Assembly: GCA_947464885.1 (NCBI GenBank)
Contig: CANHYZ010000015.1
Location: 1-14,264, forward strand
Length of the DNA: 14,264 nucleotides
Source of the DNA: Flavobacteriales bacterium
GTDB taxonomy: Bacteria; Bacteroidota; Bacteroidia; Flavobacteriales_D; Sanyastnellaceae
Direction: 5' to 3'
Shown here: positions 8,029 to 14,264 of the stretch, one piece after another
Layout: the number at the start of each line of letters is the position of its first letter
Numbering within the stretch: position 1 is the first letter of the stretch
Notes under the pieces: generated by a model
The model's database searches: none
Seen by the model: only the letters and a program-made list of their open reading frames with translations
Told to the model about the DNA's origin: nothing
Made by a program: the position numbers and the translations under genes

Positions 8029-9225
8029 GTGCACTGCGGCCGTACAAAGACCGTGTTCGCATTTTTTTCTCGACGCATATCACTCCTTAAAACAAGCAGC
8101 AAATCGCTGCATTTGTCGTTTGCGCTGCTGTTCGCCCTTTTGGTTTCGCAACGTGCCTCATCACAGGATTTGCGGGATCGTTCGGCGTTGAAGGTTTATT
8201 TCCCTGAGGAAATATTCTTTTGCCTACAACCTACACTTCGGCTAACACCCGATAGCATTGTCGGTGGTATTGCCCCTTTCTCTTATCGTTGGTGGAGTGA
8301 TGACGGTGTGCTAAGCCTCAGCGACACGCTGGAATGGGAAGGAAACGATACAACACGCCTATGGCTGGAGGTTACCGACAGTGAAGGATTTCGCGGTCGA
8401 AGCAGCACGCTGGCTATTCCCTATCCACTCATACCGGCCTCCTTTACGGTTAATCAAACGCAGGGCTGCCTGCCCCATGAGGTCGAGTTTCGCTCGGATT
8501 ACTTAGCCTTCCAACACGTTGACATGATGCAATGGGATTTTGGAACGGGAGATTCAGCATTAACGCTAGCCTCAGCAGTGCACATCTACCCCGATGCCGG
8601 CACTTTTCTTCCATCGCTTACCATCACGGATAATCACGGCTGCCGCTGGCGAGACACGCTGAACGTAGAGCTTAGGGTATTCCCTACTCCACAGGCCTCA
8701 TTTGTCATTGAGGACAGCATTATTTACCTTCCCCACGCCGCTTTGCGACCGGAAAACACCTCTGTAGGAGCCGGTGTTTACCACTGGGATTTCGGTCCAT
8801 GGGGCCAATCTCAAGAGGATTCACCCCGGTTCGATTTATCATCCGATGTGGAAGGAAAGGCAGAGCTTCAACTTACGGCCACCAACGCGTTTGGCTGCGC
8901 CTCAGTATTCTCGCAATCAATCAAGGTTGTTCGTCCGATTTCATTTTACATCCCCAATGCCTTTTCGCCTGACCGCGATGGCATTAACGAAGAATGGCTG
9001 CCTCGAGGCAACGGTGTCGATGTTTCTCATTACCACTTGGATGTTTTTGACCAATGGGGCACCGTCATTTTTTCAACCGACGATCTTGATCAACCTTGGG
9101 ACGGCAAAAATGCCATTACCCGGATTGATGTAGCTCCCGGATTGTACGCCTACCGCATCGTTGCGCGTGATTCTGAGCGCGGCGTAGGACATGAGTTTAA
9201 GGGCGTGGTGGTGGTGCTCCGGTGA
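8029..9225 (+). CDS. T9SS type-B secreted PKD-domain protein
   Basis: 398 residues. It begins 18 nt after the previous stop, so the two are probably cotranscribed. No ATG is available: the GTG at 8029 gives a signal peptide with an unusually long basic N-region (hydrophobic core 29-40, cleavage near SSQ46), while GTG 8053 or TTG 8113 would give shorter ones, so the start is uncertain. An Ig-like module (about 53-131) comes first, then two PKD domains at 134-216 (MQWDFGTGD, YPDAGTFLPSLTITDNHGC) and 217-301 (YHWDFGPWG, ATNAFGC). The type-B C-terminus spans 306-398, with FYIPNAFSPDRDGINEEW, VFDQWGTVIF, PWDGK and final VVVVLR. DRDGINEE replaces the usual DGDGxND, so the putative calcium loop is altered. 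It could be a smaller partner or cap of the 1183-residue protein; this is inferred from adjacency. No terminator is evident after it. Confidence 0.88.
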   Translation: MHCGRTKTVFAFFSRRISLLKTSSKSLHLSFALLFALLVSQRASSQDLRDRSALKVYFPEEIFFCLQPTLRLTPDSIVGGIAPFSYRWWSDDGVLSLSDTLEWEGNDTTRLWLEVTDSEGFRGRSSTLAIPYPLIPASFTVNQTQGCLPHEVEFRSDYLAFQHVDMMQWDFGTGDSALTLASAVHIYPDAGTFLPSLTITDNHGCRWRDTLNVELRVFPTPQASFVIEDSIIYLPHAALRPENTSVGAGVYHWDFGPWGQSQEDSPRFDLSSDVEGKAELQLTATNAFGCASVFSQSIKVVRPISFYIPNAFSPDRDGINEEWLPRGNGVDVSHYHLDVFDQWGTVIFSTDDLDQPWDGKNAITRIDVAPGLYAYRIVARDSERGVGHEFKGVVVVLR

Positions 9226-9304
9226 TTTGCACCTTCGGCAATCCACTTTACTGACATTTTTATGTTCGAATTTCGAGGCTCATCAGAATGACCCATGCAA
9301 CTAT

Positions 9305-9322
9305 GACTAGCTTTGCCTAGTC
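9305..9322 (+). promoter_or_regulatory. Inverted repeat spanning the predicted -7 box
   Basis: GACTAG (9305-9310) and CTAGTC (9317-9322) are perfect inverted arms around a 6-nt spacer CTTTGC. The dyad overlaps the TAGCTTTG promoter element. A dyad here could be an operator for a dimeric regulator, or simply chance. No regulator other than the ECF sigma is encoded in the window. Confidence 0.35.
9308..9315 (+). promoter_or_regulatory. Candidate -7 element TAGCTTTG for the 1188-residue gene
   Basis: TAGCTTTG matches TAnnTTTG perfectly, and its last base lies 38 nt before the chosen ATG at 9353. No TTTG is seen at -33. The gap 9226-9340 otherwise holds no convincing terminator for the preceding operon, so read-through into this gene is also possible. 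Confidence 0.45.
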
Positions 9323-9331
9323 CTATATTGC

Positions 9332-9345
9332 GACAATCAATTGTC
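9332..9345 (+). promoter_or_regulatory. Perfect 14-nt inverted repeat just before the start codon
   Basis: GACAATCAATTGTC has 6-nt arms around CA. It ends 7 nt before the ATG at 9353, where a ribosome would bind, so it could be a protein-binding site or, in RNA, affect initiation; a 2-nt loop is too tight for a full hairpin. Function is not established. Confidence 0.4.
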
Positions 9346-9352
9346 ATTACCG

Positions 9353-12300
9353 ATGAAAGTAAGTTTATTGTTATCCATCACTCTGCTCATTTGCGGACGT
9401 GCTTTTGCTCAAATTCCAATTAGCACCGGCGGCGTGGTCAATACGTGTAATGCCGTTTTCACCGATGATGGCATTGGCGGGGCGTATTCGGATACCCCCT
9501 ACACAATCACCATTTGCCCGGATAATCCAGGCGATGTGATTCAAGCGAATTTCGCGGCTTTCAGTCTGCAAACAAGCCCCGGAAACGGCCAGAGCGACCA
9601 GTTATACGTCTATGACGGTATGGATAATACGGAATTATCACTGGGTCCCTACTCAGGTTCCGTTGCGAATCTTCAGATTACCGCTACAGTCAATAATCCA
9701 ACGGGATGTCTTACGTTTGTTTTCGACCCCAATGGTCCGGCCAACGCAGGTTCACCGGGTTGGGAAGCCTTGATTTCATGCACAACACCATGCGCCAACC
9801 CAACGTTAGCCGCAGCCATTGTTGACCCTATGCCGGAAGGCACTGAACAAACTGTATCGGTTTGCATGGGAGAAGATGTTTCATTCAGCGGAATGGGTTC
9901 AGTCCCGCAACCCGGTTTTACCATCGATCAATATTCATGGGATTTTGCAGATGGCACCTCGGGAAACGGCATGAATGTGACCCATGCCTTCAATGCTCCC
10001 GGAGAATTTTTAGTTAATCTAACCATTTCGGATAACAATGGATGTAACAACGTAAACGTCATTCCCCTGCAAGTGCTTGTGAGTACGGTTCCGACTTTTA
10101 CAGGAATGAGTGATTTGACTACTTGTCTTGGAGATACTGTCTATGGTATTGTCAACGTCGGTGATAATGTGCTTCTGGATGATGAAACGAACATCGGAGG
10201 AAGTGCCAATGGAACTACATGGACGGCGCTGCCGCCTCAGGTGGTCGTAGGACAAACTTACCTGGCCGATGGCGCCGGCTTCAGTTTTTCTTCGGATATC
10301 ATTTATGACTTTTTTGAGCCAGGACAAACATTAACCAATTGCGATGACTTATGGGGTATCATGGTGAACATGGAGCACTCCTATGTAGGAGACGTTTCGA
10401 TTTCTATTACATGTCCGAATGGTACGTTGGTTGATTTAGTTGCTTTTCCCAGCGGCGGCGGCGGAACCTATCTTGGTGAAGCTATTGATGACGGCTTCGG
10501 CGCATCCCCCACAGAGCCAGGAATCGGGTATGACTATCAATGGGTCACCAACTCTGCCAATGGCACTTGGAATGATGCGTTTAATGCAGGAGTAGCTGGC
10601 GGCAATGTCATTGCTAATGCCGGTGGTGACCCCGTTGGCAATTCGCTTGCGCCGGGAGATTACGAAGCTACCGGTAACCTCTGCGATTTGGTGGGTTGTC
10701 CGTTGAATGGCGCTTGGACATTCTCTGTACTAGACAATCTAGGAGCTGACAATGGATATGTTTTCGAATGGGGGCTTAATCTTAATCCTGAGCTATTCCC
10801 CGGAATTACCACCTTCACCCCGACGATTGGGGAAGGTGCAGACTCATCTTTTTGGTCGATGACCGGTACAGACAGCGGAATTCAATGGATTGAGAGTATT
10901 TCGAACAATGCTGACGCCATTGAGATCTATCCTCAAGCATTGGGTGTCTATGACTTTACCTACAACGTTTTGAATAGTTTCGGTTGCACATTCGATACGA
11001 CCATTCAAGTGACGGTAACACAAGCGCCTTTCGTAACGGCAGGACCCGACCAAATTGTAGCTTGTATGCCCGTTCAACTCGATGGAGGATTACAAAACGA
11101 CCCCATCGTTCCCTGCGCAGATTGCGGAACGTTTAACTACTGTTACGATGTTTTTGACTTCTATCAAGAAACCCTGTGTCCTGATAATGCGAACGACGGC
11201 TTTGTATCAATCACCTTCCTTTCAGGAACGATTGCTGTGAATGATAATCTCTTTGTTTATAATGGTCCAAACACGTGGCCTTCACCCCAGATTGGCATGT
11301 ATAGCGGTGATTTGGCCGGACAAACCTGGACCTCTACGGATCCATCGGGTTGTTTGACCTTCTCTATTTCTGAATGGGATGGTGTAGGCAATTGCACGGA
11401 TGGTGGTGCGGAAGAATGGACCTATTCAGTGACTGCGGGCAGCGCAGAAGCGGCCGGATTTATTTGGGAATGGACTCCGGATAATCCTTTGGACTTCCCC
11501 AACGCGCAAGATCCAACAGCAGCGTTAGAAGGAACGTATACCTTGACCGGTTATCCCAATGGATACCCCGGTTGCAACAGTTCTGATCAGGTGGTTATCT
11601 CGCTTGTTTCAACCAACTACCCCGGCGTAGGTGATACAATAACAATTTGTCCGAATGCAGCGCCAATCGACCTGTTCGATGTACTCACGAATGGCCCTGC
11701 AACTTGGGGTGTATGGTTATTGGATGGTGCACCGATCACTGCTGACAACGAACTTCTATTTGACCCGGCAACAGATGCGGCTGATGTTTTTGAGTACCAA
11801 CTTGATGGCGGAAGCGGTTGCATTAACAGTGCTTTTGTCGGTATCGAAATTCCACTATCTCTCAACATGGTTGCATCGGATGACACTATTCTATGCGATG
11901 CCGGAACGGTTGACCTTGATGTCTATGCTATTACTCCTGATGTGCCTTCGAATAGTTTCTTATGGGAATTTGAAGGAGAAGCGATGAGCACGCAACAAGA
12001 TTTTTCGTTTAGTCCACTGCAAAGCGGACAAGCTTGTATTACGGTGACCGACCAATGTGATCTGTCCATTACACAGTGCCTTCAGGTGGATGTATTGCCG
12101 ATAATTTCACCGGCCTTCACCGCTGACACAACGGAGGGTTGCTGGCCTGGCGAGTTCGTTTTGAGCATTGAAAATGATGTCTCAGAATTTGTTACATCAC
12201 GTTGGGTATTGTCGGACGGCAGTATTCTTTTGAACCAGCAGGAAGCTCCTGTTTCATTTGATGCACCCGGTACGTATGGCGTTGAATTGATTCTTACCAA

Positions 12301-12919
12301 TGCTGCAGGTTGTAATTACTCCATCGCTAATAATTCTTACTTGACGAGTTACGCTCCGCCCACGGTAAGTTACACCGTTGGTCCGCAGCCTACCGATATC
12401 TACGACACCGAATTGCATTTTGAGAGTGTCACCAATGGCTACCCAATTACCAATTATGCCTGGACTTTCAACAGCATGATAGGCACGTTGGTTGGCGGTT
12501 CAGCGGCGGCTAATCCTGTGTTTACGTTCCCTAATGATTTTGGCGGAACCTACATGGTGAACCTGGAAGTGACCGACATCCACAACTGCACGGCATTTGT
12601 ATCCGGTAATAGCGTTCAAATCAACGACATTACGCAATTCTACATCCCATCCGGATTTACACCGAATAATGATGGTTTGAATGATGTATTGCAGTTCGTC
12701 GGTGCCGATATCGATGAAACCCGTTTCCAATTTGAGGTATTCAATCGTTTCGGAGAAAAGATGTTTGAATCTACTGACCCGAATGCCGCTTGGACCGGAA
12801 ATACGGGTGATGGCGAGTACTTTGCTCCCAATGGGGTTTACTCTTGGAGAGCAATCGTGGTATCCGAATCAACCGGTGTCAAGAAAGAACTCAACGGTTC
12901 GATTATCATCATGCGCTAA
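9353..12919 (+). CDS. Large T9SS type-B protein with CUB, PKD and proprotein-convertase P-like domains
   Basis: 1188 residues from the ATG at 9353. An in-frame TTG at 9341 would add four residues, but the ATG gives a textbook signal peptide (MKVSLLLSITLLICGRAFA). Numbered from that ATG: CUB-like domain about 32-147 (DQLYVYDGMDN, GCLTFVFDP, GWEALISC); PKD about 150-246 (YSWDFADG, GEFLVNLTISDNNGC); proprotein-convertase P-like domain about 300-484 (MEHSYVGDVSISITCPNG, SGGGGTYLGE, CPLNGAWTFSVLDNLGADNGY in two pieces); a second CUB-like domain about 586-696 (NDNLFVYNGPN, GCLTFSI); an Ig-like module about 757-832; further Ig/PKD modules to 1092; type-B C-terminus about 1095-1188 (FYIPSGFTPNNDGLNDV, VFNRFGEKMFES, final GSIIIMR). 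It has no protease domain, although P domains usually accompany subtilisin-like proteases. Predicted secreted and surface-attached; binding role inferred. The gene ends at a strong terminator and has a truncated-by-window paralogue downstream. Confidence 0.93.
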   Translation: MKVSLLLSITLLICGRAFAQIPISTGGVVNTCNAVFTDDGIGGAYSDTPYTITICPDNPGDVIQANFAAFSLQTSPGNGQSDQLYVYDGMDNTELSLGPYSGSVANLQITATVNNPTGCLTFVFDPNGPANAGSPGWEALISCTTPCANPTLAAAIVDPMPEGTEQTVSVCMGEDVSFSGMGSVPQPGFTIDQYSWDFADGTSGNGMNVTHAFNAPGEFLVNLTISDNNGCNNVNVIPLQVLVSTVPTFTGMSDLTTCLGDTVYGIVNVGDNVLLDDETNIGGSANGTTWTALPPQVVVGQTYLADGAGFSFSSDIIYDFFEPGQTLTNCDDLWGIMVNMEHSYVGDVSISITCPNGTLVDLVAFPSGGGGTYLGEAIDDGFGASPTEPGIGYDYQWVTNSANGTWNDAFNAGVAGGNVIANAGGDPVGNSLAPGDYEATGNLCDLVGCPLNGAWTFSVLDNLGADNGYVFEWGLNLNPELFPGITTFTPTIGEGADSSFWSMTGTDSGIQWIESISNNADAIEIYPQALGVYDFTYNVLNSFGCTFDTTIQVTVTQAPFVTAGPDQIVACMPVQLDGGLQNDPIVPCADCGTFNYCYDVFDFYQETLCPDNANDGFVSITFLSGTIAVNDNLFVYNGPNTWPSPQIGMYSGDLAGQTWTSTDPSGCLTFSISEWDGVGNCTDGGAEEWTYSVTAGSAEAAGFIWEWTPDNPLDFPNAQDPTAALEGTYTLTGYPNGYPGCNSSDQVVISLVSTNYPGVGDTITICPNAAPIDLFDVLTNGPATWGVWLLDGAPITADNELLFDPATDAADVFEYQLDGGSGCINSAFVGIEIPLSLNMVASDDTILCDAGTVDLDVYAITPDVPSNSFLWEFEGEAMSTQQDFSFSPLQSGQACITVTDQCDLSITQCLQVDVLPIISPAFTADTTEGCWPGEFVLSIENDVSEFVTSRWVLSDGSILLNQQEAPVSFDAPGTYGVELILTNAAGCNYSIANNSYLTSYAPPTVSYTVGPQPTDIYDTELHFESVTNGYPITNYAWTFNSMIGTLVGGSAAANPVFTFPNDFGGTYMVNLEVTDIHNCTAFVSGNSVQINDITQFYIPSGFTPNNDGLNDVLQFVGADIDETRFQFEVFNRFGEKMFESTDPNAAWTGNTGDGEYFAPNGVYSWRAIVVSESTGVKKELNGSIIIMR

Positions 12920-12941
12920 GCATCGGAAACATACAAGACTG

Positions 12942-12969
12942 AAAAGCCACCTCAAAAGGGTGGCTTTTT
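12942..12969 (+). terminator. Strong Rho-independent terminator
   Basis: Arms AAAAGCCACC (12942-12951) and GGTGGCTTTT (12959-12968) form a perfect 10-bp stem with a 7-nt loop, ending in a run of five T. It lies 22 nt after the stop of the 1188-residue gene and isolates the paralogue downstream as a separate unit. Confidence 0.9.
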
Positions 12970-13036
12970 CACACTTTGGTGGGGATAGAAAGCTCCAATC
13001 CACGGATTATTAAGATTATATTATGAATTCGATGCT

Positions 13037-13044
13037 TAAATTTG
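13037..13044 (+). promoter_or_regulatory. Candidate -7 element TAAATTTG for the right-edge gene
   Basis: TAAATTTG matches TAnnTTTG perfectly, and its last base lies 31 nt before the ATG at 13075. The preceding terminator makes an independent promoter necessary here, which raises confidence. No TTTG is seen at -33. Confidence 0.5.
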
Positions 13045-13045
13045 C

Positions 13046-13066
13046 TTGGAGGACCATAGTCCTCAA
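13046..13066 (+). promoter_or_regulatory. Leader stem-loop before the right-edge gene
   Basis: GAGGAC (13049-13054) pairs with GTCCTC (13059-13064) around a CATA loop. Flanking TT (13046-13047) can pair with AA (13065-13066) across one bulged G. The structure would begin near the predicted transcription start and end about 8 nt before the ATG. It has no T run, so it is not a terminator; it could stabilise the mRNA or modulate translation. Confidence 0.4.
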
Positions 13067-13074
13067 TACTTCCA

Positions 13075-14264
13075 ATGATGAAGCATTTCTTTCCTTTCGC
13101 GGCAACGACGTGTGCATTGATTTCTTTTGGTCTAAACTCCGGTATAGGCCAGATTACCGTGAATGCCGGCATTAATAACCAAACCTTTTCTACGTGCAAT
13201 GAATTCATCATCGACTCGGGAGGACAAGGAGGACCCGGCTATAGTAATGATGAGAACGTGACATTCACCATTTGCTCGGATAATCTGGGAGATCAGGTGA
13301 CAGTTACGTTCAACTTATTCTCGCTTAGCACTGTCGACACACAACCCGGAAATGGGGACAACTCGGATCAAATGTATGTTTTCGATGGTCCCAACACGAG
13401 CGCAAATTCATTGGGGAACTATGGTGGCACAGGATTGCAGGGCGTTGTAATTCAAGCAACTCCTCAAAACACCACGGGTTGTTTGACCTTTCAATTCGTT
13501 TCCAATGACTCCGGCACGGGGAGTTTTACGGCTTCCGCATCGTGCAATACCCCATGCGCAACTCCAATGGCCGGTGGGATAATCGTAGGAGGAATTACGC
13601 AAGACAGTATTCGTGTTTGTGTTGGTGAAGAAATTACTTTCCGCGAGCAGGGCTCTATGGCTCAGCCCGGTTTTAACCTTGTAGGTTATACTTGGGACTT
13701 CATGGATGGCAGCCAAGAAACCGTCACCGCGCCCGGGGCAGAGGTTACGCACGCATTCTCCCAAGCCGGCAATTACCTGGTGCAGTTGTTTGTTCAAGAC
13801 GATAATCCGGATAACGTTTGTTTGAACTCCAACTTTATATCCCTGGACATTTTAGTGGCCACCATTCCAAGTTTTGCCGGTTTCCAGGAAGATGTTGTCT
13901 TGTGTGTTGGTGAGGAACTTAACTTTGAAGCTACACCGCAGCTATATGAAGTCACTTGGTCAGGTTTTAATGGAGGTGTAGAAATTGAAAACGGCTGTCT
14001 GCCTGACACACTGCTTGGAATTTCCCAAGACATTGAAATTTTTCAGATGGGCTTTTTGGCCGGCACGACTATCGGAAGCATCAATGATATAGAAAGTATT
14101 TGTCTGGACATGGAGCATAGCTATATGGGAGACATTGTTATTTACGTAACCTGTCCGAATGGCCAGCAGGTGATGCTGCATCAACAAGGAGGCGGCGGAA
14201 CTCAGATTGGCGTTCCTGTTCAAGAAGACAACATCAATTGCGACGACCCTGCCACGCAGGGAGA
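13075..14264 (+). CDS. Secreted CUB-PKD-P-domain protein, paralogue of the preceding gene (C-terminus off right edge)
   Basis: The frame is open for 396 codons from ATG 13075 to the right edge. An in-frame TAG at 13057 fixes the start to 13075 or the adjacent ATG 13078. Residues 1-25 form a signal peptide (MMKHFFPFAA...SGIGQ). A CUB-like domain spans about 41-157 (PGNGDNSDQMYVFDGPN, GCLTFQFVS, SCNTPC). A PKD domain spans about 160-262 (YTWDFMDGS at 205-213, AGNYLVQLFVQDD). The start of a P-like domain covers about 308-396 (LDMEHSYMGDIVIYVTCPNG, QQGGGGTQIGVP). Domain order and many motifs match the N-terminal 480 residues of the 1188-residue protein immediately upstream, so the two are tandem paralogues that have diverged. 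A T9SS C-terminal domain is expected beyond the window but cannot be seen. Own promoter candidate and leader hairpin lie just upstream. Confidence 0.92.
   Translation, partial: MMKHFFPFAATTCALISFGLNSGIGQITVNAGINNQTFSTCNEFIIDSGGQGGPGYSNDENVTFTICSDNLGDQVTVTFNLFSLSTVDTQPGNGDNSDQMYVFDGPNTSANSLGNYGGTGLQGVVIQATPQNTTGCLTFQFVSNDSGTGSFTASASCNTPCATPMAGGIIVGGITQDSIRVCVGEEITFREQGSMAQPGFNLVGYTWDFMDGSQETVTAPGAEVTHAFSQAGNYLVQLFVQDDNPDNVCLNSNFISLDILVATIPSFAGFQEDVVLCVGEELNFEATPQLYEVTWSGFNGGVEIENGCLPDTLLGISQDIEIFQMGFLAGTTIGSINDIESICLDMEHSYMGDIVIYVTCPNGQQVMLHQQGGGGTQIGVPVQEDNINCDDPATQG

Noticed and set aside
9226..9238. Possible terminator after the 398-residue gene (GGTG-ATTTG-CACC)
   Set aside because: The stem is only four base pairs, overlaps the stop codon and has no T run.
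13031..13162. Short plus-strand frame starting at ATG 13033
   Set aside because: It is about 43 codons, ends at a TAA within the right-edge gene, and is out of frame with the signal peptide and CUB-like domain that start at 13075.

Overview
The window looks like chromosomal DNA of a member of the Bacteroidota, probably a flavobacterium-like lineage. The main reasons are several long secreted proteins that end in the gliding-motility / type IX secretion (T9SS) type-B C-terminal domain, many PKD and Ig-like modules, promoter candidates with the Bacteroidota -7 element TAnnTTTG, and an MnmA carrying the insertion typical of that phylum. Base composition looks mid-range by eye. No tRNA, rRNA, CRISPR array, transposase or phage gene was seen.

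Layout from left to right. (1) 1-992, minus strand: the N-terminal 330 codons of a secreted protein with a PPC-like beta-sandwich and four tandem GC..NY..DDGSC repeats, running off the left edge. (2) 1125-2303, minus strand: mnmA, the tRNA 2-thiouridylase and the only housekeeping gene. (3) 2440-4280, plus strand: an ECF-type sigma-70 factor overlapping by 4 nt a single-pass membrane protein. That protein has a short cytoplasmic N-terminus like those of Bacteroidota anti-sigma-like proteins, a periplasmic PKD domain and a degenerate domain resembling the T9SS type-B sorting domain. A strong intrinsic terminator follows. (4) 4459-9225, plus strand: two genes 18 nt apart encoding a 1183-residue multi-Ig-module protein and a 398-residue PKD protein, both with T9SS type-B C-termini. 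(5) 9353-12919, plus strand: a 1188-residue CUB-PKD-P-domain-CUB-Ig/PKD protein with a type-B C-terminus, followed by a strong terminator. (6) 13075 to the right edge, plus strand: the N-terminal 396 codons of a tandem paralogue of gene 5 (CUB-PKD-P domain).

Taken together, the plus-strand genes form a surface-protein locus. A sigma factor and its membrane partner precede at least three, probably four, large secreted or surface-attached proteins. My reading is that the sigma/membrane pair senses the state of the cell surface or T9SS cargo and adjusts expression of these adhesin-like proteins. This is inference from gene order and domain resemblance. The three adhesin transcription units each carry a perfect TAnnTTTG 31-38 nt before the start codon, and two also carry inverted repeats in the leader that could be control sites.
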